The notes below the pieces were generated by a model that was given only the letters and a program-made list of their open reading frames with translations, did not search any database and was not told the origin of the DNA. The position numbers and the translations under genes were made by a program. A DNA stretch of 64,000 bases, taken from positions 1 through 64,000 of the forward strand of contig CAZJBS010000017.1 in assembly GCA_964544475.1 (NCBI GenBank), read 5' to 3'. Shown piece by piece: positions 57,096 to 64,000 of this stretch. How positions within the stretch are numbered: the first letter of the stretch is position 1; every line of letters starts with the position of its first letter. The stretch is from CAZJBS01 sp964544475 (GTDB lineage Bacteria; CLD3; SB21).

Positions 57096-60032
57096 ATGAT
57101 TTCACGTACCATTCTCATCGTGCTGACATTTCTTTTCCTTATGCCGATTCACGTGTTCGGCCAATATGCCGGCACGTACAGTATCGGATCGGCAGGACAT
57201 TTCACCACCATAGCCGCCGCTTTCGATTCGCTGGAAACCTACGGCATCAACGGGCCGGTGGTACTTGAACTGACGGACGCCGCGTACTCGGCCGGAGGGC
57301 GTCGCGTTTCCTACATTCCGGGCACGTCGGATGTCCAAACTGTCACGCTCAAGCCGGCGGCCGGCGTATTTCCGGAAATCACCTATACAGTACTCTCTGG
57401 CGATTCGGCGGCGTTTCTTTTCCGGGGCGCGAGGTATGTCACCATCGACGGATCCAACAACGGGACGGATTCGCGCGACCTAACCATGACGGTGACATCC
57501 TCCCTGACGGTCTTCAATGCCATCTACATCATGGGTTCCCGCTACATCACCGTCAAGAATTGCATCATCCACATGCCGCAGACCGGCACGTCGGTATCCA
57601 CGGGCGCGGTACGATTGTATTACAATACCGGCAACACTCAGAGCCTCAGCAGCGATATCGTGATTGAAAACAATCGTATGATGGGCGGAGGGGCCTGCGT
57701 GTATTCTTTCTCCACCAGCGGCTTGGGCAACCATGAAAATCTGTACATCCTGAACAACGAAATGGGCAGCGCCGCGCCGGGCGACTCGATTCAGAATGGC
57801 ATCTACTCGGCGTACAACACCAATATTCAGGTACAGGGTAACCGAATCTCCGTACACAACCGCTCGGCTACCGTGCGGGGCATTTACTTCGGCTCGGGCA
57901 CCCGGGACGCCGTAGCCGAAGGCAACGAAATCGAAGTTTTTGTGGACCAGCAGACGACCAACGCCTACGGGATACTTGTCACAAACTCCTCTGCCGGCAA
58001 TGGCGCAAAACTGTTCAACAACTGGATCAAGGGCCTTCGCAATGTCATTCCGACCACGGGTGCAAGCGGCCACGAGCATGCCATACGCATCGAGAACACC
58101 CCCGCCGGAACCACCGACACCGTCGCCTTCAACTCGATCTACATCGACGGGACCAGCGCCAAGAATACCAATGTTTTCGCCGTCATGATCAATAATGGCA
58201 CCGGCGACGGCAATGCCGTGGTGATGAATAATATCATACAGATGGCCGGCTTGCGCGGAACCACGGGATCGATCGTCGGCATTGCGCGCCTCAGTACGTA
58301 CACGGGCCTTCAGTCCAATTACAATGATATCTGGCTGGACAGCGCGGGGGCGTCGACCCGGCGTATGGTCGGCGCTTTTCATACGGGCGGCACGACCGTG
58401 ACAAGCCCCTACTACACCCTTGCGGAATGGCAGGCCGCGTCGTCCGGCGACGCCAACTCCCACTCTGTGAATCCCCATTTTGTGAGTCTCGTGGACGGTG
58501 AAGTGGATCTTCATCTGACCGACTCGACCGCCCTGCAATCGCCGGAAATTCTGGATGCGGCGGCATGGCTCGGAGCGACCTTTGCGTATGACAAGGACGA
58601 CGTGGCAAGGAGTGCGACACCGGACATCGGATCCGTCGAGTTCGAAGGTCCGGGTGGGCCCCCGAGCCCGGTGCATCTGCTCTCACCGCCGGACGGCATC
58701 CGCTATATGACGCACCCGGCCGGTTACGAGGATGTGACGTTTTCGTGGACGCGGGCTATCGATCCGGATGGAGATGAAGTAACTTACTACATCCAGGTGG
58801 ACACATCCACCTCGTTTTTGCTGGGTTTTGGAGAGAATGAAAACGACACGGCTTTTACCGTTTATACGGCCGATCTGGATTGGCTGGCCAACGACCTGGG
58901 CGTCGCACCGGGCGATTCCGTAGTGCTGTTTTGGAGAATCCTGTCGTACGACATGACCGGCGAAACCGCGAGCCTGGACACCTTCGCCATCCACGTTGTA
59001 CGCGAAGTCACCGGCGGTACATTTTATGCCTTAGTGACGGGACAGCATGAAGTGCCCCCGGTATACGACGACAGCGAAGCCGAAGGGGCTTTTGCCCTTA
59101 CGGCGGATTCGACCGCGCTGCATTTCATCGTGTATGTCTATGACCTGCCATCTCCGGTGACGGGAGCACACATACACGTCGGCGCTCCCGGTGTGAACGG
59201 AACTGCCGTGCGAACGCTGGCATTCGGTGAGAATATGGCGGGAGGCACGTGGACGGCCGCCGACGGTGAACCATTCACCCCTGGGCGCCTGAACGAATTG
59301 CTTGAAGGACTCTTGTACGTCAACCTGCACACCGACGATTATCCCGGTGGCCATATTCGCGGACAAGTGGTGGGAGATCCGTACTGGTATTTGAACGAAC
59401 CCTACAACCTGACGGCATCCAGCGGCGACGGCTACGTCCATCTTGACTGGAACAGTCCCGACGAAGGTGATGTGACCAAACCGACATCGGCGAGGCCATT
59501 CCGCCGTCGTCCCGGATCCACGGTCGGCGACGGACCTGCGCTTACAGGGTACAATGTGTACCGGTCCGAGAATGATACGACATGGAACATGGTGGCTCAC
59601 ATCGATACCACATCGTTATGGCTGGATTCATCCGTCACGATAGGACATGTCTACTCGTATTTCGTCACGGCCATTTATGACATCGGCCAAAGCCATCGGA
59701 CGGACGTCGTGGACATCAGCCCGGTCGTGGGCATCGGCCACGGGGATCGACCTCTGAAATTCACGTTGTACCAGAATCATCCCAATCCATTCAATCCCGC
59801 CAGCACGATTCGATTTGATCTGGCGGAACCCGCGGCAACGAAGTTGGAGATATTCAATGTGCTCGGGCAGCGCGTGAAGACGCTGGTGAATGAAAACCTC
59901 GGAGCGGGTGAACATACCGTTTCATGGCGCGGCGAGGACGATCTTGGCCGGAAAGTCGCTTCCGGCGTCTACATGTACCGGCTGCAGTCCGGATCGCGCA
60001 CGACGGTGAGAAAGATGATGCTGGTGAAGTAA
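57096..60032 (+). CDS. Large type IX-secreted protein: beta-helix, CHRD, FN3, sorting domain
   Basis: 978 residues with signal peptide (1-22) and AAAGGAGG before the ATG. Residues about 25-530 form a right-handed parallel beta-helix (repeats such as RYVTIDGSN, RYITVKNCIIHM, SDIVIENNRMMGG, LYILNNEMGS, IQVQGNRISV). Then come an Ig/FN3-like segment (VTFSWTRAIDPDGDEVTYYIQVD), a CHRD domain at about 645-760 (ALVTGQHEVPPVYDDSEAEG, GAHIHVGAPGVNG, YVNLHTDDYPGGHIRGQV), a second FN3 (GYNVYRSENDTTWNMV) and the type A sorting domain (LYQNHPNPFNPASTIRFDL, KMMLVK). It is probably a secreted or surface-anchored carbohydrate- or adhesion-related protein. Confidence 0.88.
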   Translation: MISRTILIVLTFLFLMPIHVFGQYAGTYSIGSAGHFTTIAAAFDSLETYGINGPVVLELTDAAYSAGGRRVSYIPGTSDVQTVTLKPAAGVFPEITYTVLSGDSAAFLFRGARYVTIDGSNNGTDSRDLTMTVTSSLTVFNAIYIMGSRYITVKNCIIHMPQTGTSVSTGAVRLYYNTGNTQSLSSDIVIENNRMMGGGACVYSFSTSGLGNHENLYILNNEMGSAAPGDSIQNGIYSAYNTNIQVQGNRISVHNRSATVRGIYFGSGTRDAVAEGNEIEVFVDQQTTNAYGILVTNSSAGNGAKLFNNWIKGLRNVIPTTGASGHEHAIRIENTPAGTTDTVAFNSIYIDGTSAKNTNVFAVMINNGTGDGNAVVMNNIIQMAGLRGTTGSIVGIARLSTYTGLQSNYNDIWLDSAGASTRRMVGAFHTGGTTVTSPYYTLAEWQAASSGDANSHSVNPHFVSLVDGEVDLHLTDSTALQSPEILDAAAWLGATFAYDKDDVARSATPDIGSVEFEGPGGPPSPVHLLSPPDGIRYMTHPAGYEDVTFSWTRAIDPDGDEVTYYIQVDTSTSFLLGFGENENDTAFTVYTADLDWLANDLGVAPGDSVVLFWRILSYDMTGETASLDTFAIHVVREVTGGTFYALVTGQHEVPPVYDDSEAEGAFALTADSTALHFIVYVYDLPSPVTGAHIHVGAPGVNGTAVRTLAFGENMAGGTWTAADGEPFTPGRLNELLEGLLYVNLHTDDYPGGHIRGQVVGDPYWYLNEPYNLTASSGDGYVHLDWNSPDEGDVTKPTSARPFRRRPGSTVGDGPALTGYNVYRSENDTTWNMVAHIDTTSLWLDSSVTIGHVYSYFVTAIYDIGQSHRTDVVDISPVVGIGHGDRPLKFTLYQNHPNPFNPASTIRFDLAEPAATKLEIFNVLGQRVKTLVNENLGAGEHTVSWRGEDDLGRKVASGVYMYRLQSGSRTTVRKMMLVK

Positions 60033-60099
60033 TTCAGGCATGGTGGGGTAATAGCGACCGTTCCAGGCGGTGGGAGACTGACGAACACGACAAAGCGGC

Positions 60100-60513
60100 T
60101 TACGCCCCCATCACCTTGACGATTACGCGTTTCTTGCGCTGGCCGTCGAATTCGGCATAATAGATCTGTTGCCAGGGGCCGAAGTCGAGGCGGCCTTTCG
60201 TGATCGGCGCGATGATCTCGTGGTGCAGGATCAGATTTTTGAGATGGGCGTCGGCATTGTCCTCCCCCGTGCGGTGATGCCGATAATGCGGGTCCGGAGG
60301 CGCAAGTTTGTCGAGCCAGGCATCGATGTCCTGTATCAGGCCGGACTCTGCGTCGTTGACATACACGGCGGCGGTGATGTGCATCGCCGACACGAGCACC
60401 ATGCCTTCCTGAACCCCCGACTTGGTTACGATCGCTTCGATCTCATCGGTGATGTTTATGTACTCGCGACGTTTCTTTGTATTGAACCACAGATACTCGG
60501 TATGCGTTTTCAT
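60100..60513 (-). CDS. YjbQ-family protein (secondary thiamine-phosphate synthase)
   Basis: 137 residues from ATG 60513, which overlaps the lepB stop (ATGA). The YjbQ/UPF0047 fold is clear: REYINITDEIEAIVTKSGVQEGMVLVSAMHITAAVYVND, HLKNLILHHEIIAPITKGRL, DFGPWQQIYYAEFDGQRKKRVIVKVMG. Family members show weak thiamine-phosphate synthase activity, and their real role is unclear. It is the last gene of the minus-strand run that starts beyond the window edge. Confidence 0.9.
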   Translation of the reverse strand: MKTHTEYLWFNTKKRREYINITDEIEAIVTKSGVQEGMVLVSAMHITAAVYVNDAESGLIQDIDAWLDKLAPPDPHYRHHRTGEDNADAHLKNLILHHEIIAPITKGRLDFGPWQQIYYAEFDGQRKKRVIVKVMGA

Positions 60514-61250
60514 TCGATGATCTTTCCGATGCGGTTCCAGCGAATATCCAGCGGATCGTTGGGGGACGCCGACCAGTAGACGCACATCGCTTCGCCGATG
60601 ACGTTGTCAAGCGGTATGAATCCCCAATGCCGGCTGTCATAACTGCGGTCGCGATTGTCCCCCATGGCAAACAGCGTACCCTCCGGCACGGTCACCGGTC
60701 CATAATTGTCCCTGCTGCCGGCATGTTTCGGATAGACGCCATCGTAACCTTTGTCGCGTGCAAGGGTGTCGGGATCCTCAAATTTCAAACCGGCCGGATC
60801 GGCAATGACACGAAAAGACTCCCCATCCACAAAGACCTCTTTGTTTCGAATCTCCACGGTCTGGCCTTCCGTCGCTATGCAGCGTTTGATGTAGTCGATG
60901 CTCGGATCCTGCGGATGCCGGAATACGATCACATCGCCCGGTTTCGGCTGGCGAAGGCCCGGCAAACGCCAGTGCCTGAGTGGAATGTCCGTCCATGGCA
61001 CGTATTCGGGTGTCTGCGCGCCGTAGATGAACTTGTTGACCAGCAGAAAATCCCCGATGAGCAGCGTGTCTTCCATGGAGCCGGTCGGAATCTTGAAGGC
61101 CTGCAGGAAAAACGCTTTGATGACAAAAGCAAAAACCAGCGCGAACCCTGCAATCTGCAACAGTTCTTTGAGCCGATTGCGATGGGTTGGGGTGCGATCC
61201 GCCGGATCCGTGGCCGGCCCATTCGTGCTATCGTCCGTGATCTCCGTCAT
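60510..61250 (-). CDS. lepB: Signal peptidase I (first of two tandem copies by position)
   Basis: 246 residues from ATG 61250, two bases after the stop of the other copy; the longer frame to 61283 overlaps it. One membrane helix (LLQIAGFALVFAFVIKAFFLQAF) is followed by the catalytic Ser in KIPTGSMEDTLLIGD and Lys in SIDYIKRCIATEG, and the box GDNRDRSYDSRHWGFI. It cleaves signal peptides of exported proteins, which this organism has in number. The two copies differ in length and sequence, so the duplication is old. Confidence 0.93.
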   Translation of the reverse strand: MTEITDDSTNGPATDPADRTPTHRNRLKELLQIAGFALVFAFVIKAFFLQAFKIPTGSMEDTLLIGDFLLVNKFIYGAQTPEYVPWTDIPLRHWRLPGLRQPKPGDVIVFRHPQDPSIDYIKRCIATEGQTVEIRNKEVFVDGESFRVIADPAGLKFEDPDTLARDKGYDGVYPKHAGSRDNYGPVTVPEGTLFAMGDNRDRSYDSRHWGFIPLDNVIGEAMCVYWSASPNDPLDIRWNRIGKIIE

Positions 61251-61252
61251 GG

Positions 61253-62221
61253 TTACCGGATCACCGTGCCGATGCGTTTCCAATTGACACGGGTCACGTT
61301 GAGCGTGCTGAAGAGTTTGAGGACATAATTGGTCTGTTTGGCGGCTTCGACATTGGACCAGTATATCAGAAGACCTTCACCGGCGATATGGTCGCGAGGC
61401 ACCGGACCCCAGTACCGGCTGTCGAGACTGTTGTCCCGGTTGTCGCCCATCATGAAGTAATAATTCTGACCGACCGTGTACGTGTCCGTTTTCTGCCCGT
61501 CCACGTAAAAGCCGTCATATCGGGCCTCGAACGATTGATGATCCCGCAAGGCGAGATACTGGATGAGTTCGCGGTTTGCGTTGGTGATGGTGAGGCGGTC
61601 CCCGGCGCCGGGAATCTTGAACGGACCAAAGTTATCACCATTGCCCATGCTGCGGGGGAAGACGGCCCCATCGCTGCCACGCAACATGTTTTCATCGAAA
61701 TGAATACCCTTGCGCGGGAAAGCATCCAGGAAGCGGACGCTGTCGACGTAAAGTTCTTTGTTGCGGATCTCAACCGTCTGCCCTGCGACCGCCACGCATC
61801 GTTTGATATAATCGAGACCCTTCTGGCTCGGCATCTTTTCGGGATGCGGAAAACGGAACACCAGCACGTCACCCTGCCGCGGCTCCTTGAATGAGGGCAG
61901 ACGGAAACGCGGCAATTGAATATCGGTGAAAGGAATGTTCTCCGGCGATTGCGCGCCATACACAAATTTGTTGACAAAAATAAAATCGCCGACCATCAGC
62001 GTATTTTCCATGGAACTTGTCGGAATCGTAAAAGCCTGCAGCACGAACGTCTGGACGATATAAAAAATGCCGAGGGTCCATGCGAGTGATTTCACATTTT
62101 CGATGAAACGTTCTTTGAACGGCTTCTTCTCTTCTTTTTGGCGGGCTTTGACCTGTTCAACCTTGGTCGTCCGAGGGGAAGGTTTTTTCACGTTTTTTTT
62201 GGAAACAGCCATGGGTCGCAT
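61253..62221 (-). CDS. lepB: Signal peptidase I (second tandem copy, longer)
   Basis: 322 residues; ATG 62212 is an equally likely start. A lysine-rich cytoplasmic N-terminus of about 40 residues precedes the membrane helix (LAWTLGIFYIVQTFVLQAF). Catalytic Ser is in TIPTSSMENTLMVGD, Lys in GLDYIKRCVAVAG, with GDNRDNSLDSRYWGPVPRD as box D/E. An insert of about 60 residues (PFKIPGAGDRLTITNANREL) enlarges the periplasmic domain relative to the neighbouring copy. Two adjacent enzymes may split substrates. Confidence 0.92.
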   Translation of the reverse strand: MRPMAVSKKNVKKPSPRTTKVEQVKARQKEEKKPFKERFIENVKSLAWTLGIFYIVQTFVLQAFTIPTSSMENTLMVGDFIFVNKFVYGAQSPENIPFTDIQLPRFRLPSFKEPRQGDVLVFRFPHPEKMPSQKGLDYIKRCVAVAGQTVEIRNKELYVDSVRFLDAFPRKGIHFDENMLRGSDGAVFPRSMGNGDNFGPFKIPGAGDRLTITNANRELIQYLALRDHQSFEARYDGFYVDGQKTDTYTVGQNYYFMMGDNRDNSLDSRYWGPVPRDHIAGEGLLIYWSNVEAAKQTNYVLKLFSTLNVTRVNWKRIGTVIR

Positions 62222-62244
62222 TCTGAATGTGGTGGAATTGGATT

Positions 62245-62730
62245 CTATTTTTGGTCAGCCAGTTTGGCATGGAGACGCGCCATCACGGACGGCGAAACAA
62301 ACGCCGCGATGTCCCCTCCGAACGTGGCGACCTCTTTGACAATCGTCGAATTCAGGTACGTGTATTTTTCGCCCGGCATAAGAACGACGGTGACCAGTTG
62401 GCTATGGAGGCGACGATTGACGTGCGCCATTTGAAGCTCATATTCAAAATCCGATACGGCCCGAAGACCCCGGATCAGGGCCTGCGCGCCGGCCTGCCTG
62501 GCGAAGTCGACGACGAGTCCGTCGAAACTCTCGCACGTGACGTTCGCGAGGTGTGTGGTGACCTCGCGGATCATGGCCACGCGTTCCTCCGCCGTGAAGA
62601 GCGGCGTTTTTTTCGGGTTGCGAGCCACGGTAACGACGACCCGGCCGAATATCGCAGCGGCCCGTTCGATGATGTCGAGATGGCCGAGAGTGACGGGATC
62701 AAACGTTCCTGGGTAGATGGCGGTTTTCAT
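62245..62730 (-). CDS. coaD: Pantetheine-phosphate adenylyltransferase
   Basis: 161 residues from ATG 62730 (AGAGAGACC upstream). The nucleotidyltransferase signature TAIYPGTFDPVTLGHLDII contains the TxGH motif; GLVVDFARQAGAQALIRGLRAVSDFEYELQMAHVNR and STIVKEVATFGGDIAAFVSPSV complete the family pattern. It makes dephospho-CoA from 4'-phosphopantetheine and ATP. As often seen, it follows rsmD. Confidence 0.95.
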   Translation of the reverse strand: MKTAIYPGTFDPVTLGHLDIIERAAAIFGRVVVTVARNPKKTPLFTAEERVAMIREVTTHLANVTCESFDGLVVDFARQAGAQALIRGLRAVSDFEYELQMAHVNRRLHSQLVTVVLMPGEKYTYLNSTIVKEVATFGGDIAAFVSPSVMARLHAKLADQK

Positions 62731-62765
62731 AGGTCTCTCTTGATACGCGTAAGGGTCGCCGATGT

Positions 62766-63323
62766 TCACCTTTTTTGGAACACCGTCACCAGGGTCTGTC
62801 CCCAGGTGCGCCGCCGGTGCAGTGTCAGTTCCGGATGACGTCCGGCTGCCTCGAACGTTTCGTCCGGACCGGACTCATACATCACTACACCGTGGTCGGC
62901 AAGATACCCGTTTGCACAAAGCTTATCAATGACAAAATCCCCGAGACGGGCCTCGTACGGCGGATCGGCAAAAACCACGTCAAACGGCGAGGACGCCGTC
63001 CGGTTCAAAAAGTCCTCGACATTGGCGACGACAATGGTGGCGCCCGGCGTCAGACGCGTCTTTTCCAGATTCGACGTCAGCAGACGGACCGCTTCCGGGT
63101 GATTCTCCACAAACGTGACGCCCCGCGCGCCGCGGCTGAGGGCTTCGATGCCAAGGCTGCCCGTACCGGCAAAAAGATCACACACCGTCGCGACCGACAG
63201 GTCAATCAAATTGGCGAGCATGTTGAACATGGATTCCTTGACCTGGTCTTTGGTGGGCCGGATGGAAGAGGTGTCGAAGGACCGGAGCACCATGCCCCGG
63301 CACTGGCCGGCGATGACGCGCAT
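62766..63323 (-). CDS. rsmD: 16S rRNA (guanine(966)-N2)-methyltransferase RsmD
   Basis: 185 residues: MRVIAGQCRGMVL, RPTKDQVKESMFNML (the RsmD start signature), VCDLFAGTGSLGIEALSRGARGVTFVE for SAM binding, and the catalytic DPPY in FDVVFADPPYEARL. It methylates G966 of 16S rRNA during small-subunit assembly. The pair rsmD-coaD is widely conserved. The upstream gene ends ten bases before its start. Confidence 0.94.
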   Translation of the reverse strand: MRVIAGQCRGMVLRSFDTSSIRPTKDQVKESMFNMLANLIDLSVATVCDLFAGTGSLGIEALSRGARGVTFVENHPEAVRLLTSNLEKTRLTPGATIVVANVEDFLNRTASSPFDVVFADPPYEARLGDFVIDKLCANGYLADHGVVMYESGPDETFEAAGRHPELTLHRRRTWGQTLVTVFQKR

Positions 63324-63332
63324 GAGTTCGAT

Positions 63333-63995
63333 TTACCGGGCGGACGAATCGGCCGATGCGGCATCGGCCGCAACGGGCATCAGGACGTTAAAGTCGAATT
63401 CAATGACATCCGGTTTGCGGCGTTTGTCTTTGGGATCGCCATAGGTGATGCCGTACTTCAATTCCTCAATATTCAGCGAAAGGGCATTCAACTGGCGGAG
63501 GAATTTCAGGAAATCCTGTGACGAACCCTCCAATCGCATGCCAATCCGGTGCTTGTTCATGACGACCCCCTTGGTCACTTTCATTTCGTCCTGTTCCGAA
63601 GTCTTGAGCGCATTCTTGGCGGCGAGTTCGGAGATTGTTTTTTTCATCTTGTCGATGTCGACGAAACGCGTGGCGACGGTCACCGTATCCCCTTCCGCCT
63701 GCGCAGGAACGCGCACGCTGCCCGCGGCGACACTGAAGAAGCGGTAACCGGGCAATGTCCGGTTGGGTCGTGGTTCTTCCGGGCTGATAATCTCGATGGA
63801 CCCCAGCCCATAGGCGGTCTTCGTGAAATCCTTGATCTCCTTGGCGTTCTTGGCGTACAAGTGCAGTTCGAAATCATTGCCTTCGAGAAGCAACAAGGCG
63901 ATCCGGGGATTTTTTGGATTGGCCGATCGGGCCAGCGAATCCAACTTATGGAGAAACCGAAAATCCCGGGACTGAATACGGATCGTATTCAACAT
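63333..63995 (-). CDS. Uncharacterised protein, possibly PilO-like, probably 5'-truncated
   Basis: At least 220 residues. The ATG at 63995 is five bases from the window edge and shows no ribosome-binding site within view, so the gene probably starts outside. The visible part is alpha/beta with no membrane segment: LEGNDFELHLYAKNAKEIKDFTKTAYGL, VDIDKMKKTISELAAKNAL, KHRIGMRLEGSSQDFLKFLRQLNALSLNIEELKYG. The last portion (a residue pattern like G....dFl.FL.qL..L...I.i..L) recalls type IV pilus PilO and related assembly proteins, but this is only a resemblance. It ends in VLMPVAADAASADSSAR. Confidence 0.6.
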   Translation of the reverse strand: MLNTIRIQSRDFRFLHKLDSLARSANPKNPRIALLLLEGNDFELHLYAKNAKEIKDFTKTAYGLGSIEIISPEEPRPNRTLPGYRFFSVAAGSVRVPAQAEGDTVTVATRFVDIDKMKKTISELAAKNALKTSEQDEMKVTKGVVMNKHRIGMRLEGSSQDFLKFLRQLNALSLNIEELKYGITYGDPKDKRRKPDVIEFDFNVLMPVAADAASADSSAR

Positions 63996-64000
63996 GTAGA

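Overview
This is a bacterial scaffold, probably a metagenome-assembled one: it has three runs of exactly 100 N. The host looks like a member of the FCB (Bacteroidota-allied) superphylum outside the classical Bacteroidetes, of the Ignavibacteriota / Calditrichota / KSB1 kind. The evidence is type IX secretion C-terminal domains of the 'YQNYPNPFNPTT' type, a PorV-like outer-membrane protein, a FecI/FecR/TonB-receptor/DUF4249 locus, and a recurrent promoter of the form TTG(C/A)-N19-TANNTT, which resembles the Bacteroidota -33/-7 promoter. Coding density is high. Most of the window is GC-rich, with one clearly AT-richer island near 49.9-51.8 kb.

Layout. 0-3.1 kb is decayed or accessory DNA: an edge-truncated gene, frameshifted ORF6N and TPR genes, an orphan cas6 beside a gap, and several palindromic repeats. 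3.1-17.4 kb is mostly minus strand: a methyltransferase, a trans-envelope signalling module (DUF4249 lipoprotein, TonB receptor, two lipoproteins, STN-domain outer-membrane protein, FecR, FecI), tsaC, a small outer-membrane protein, a PDZ/GAF/SpoIIE phosphatase and an aldo/keto reductase. Two insertions are visible here, each flanked by a direct repeat of the 3' end of a host gene (tsaC, 59 nt; the phosphatase, 175 nt).

19.0-29.0 kb is a plus-strand run of tightly spaced genes, many with 4-base stop/start overlaps: two EamA/RarD-type permeases, three DinB/BstA-fold proteins, a DcsG-like ATP-grasp ligase, GNAT, cupin, a trans-sulfuration enzyme, a MocR regulator, PaiB, a MOSC protein, and finally PdxS. 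A set of ATTGGNCTA repeats precedes it and looks like a MocR/PdxR operator. 30-37.7 kb (minus) holds DoxX, DUF1801, DUF3108, moaC, an ECF sigma factor, holA, a family-4 uracil-DNA glycosylase and an outer-membrane-fused SppA.

37.9-42.6 kb (plus) holds xseB, tRNA-Leu, tig, clpP, clpX and a diguanylate cyclase; two gaps remove most of clpP and the end of tig. 42.7-49.9 kb holds tRNA-Lys, a 240-nt MITE-like element, a GH57 branching enzyme, and a molybdenum hydroxylase whose iron-sulfur and molybdenum subunit genes are separated by two type IX secretion-related genes. 50.0-51.7 kb is the AT-rich three-gene cassette headed by a TIGR04255-family gene, the best candidate for an undescribed accessory system. 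51.8-64 kb holds msrB, a second clpP, a ferredoxin, folC, nuoB, sodA, a rearranged and an intact type IX cargo gene, then a minus-strand housekeeping run (yjbQ, two lepB, coaD, rsmD and an edge gene).
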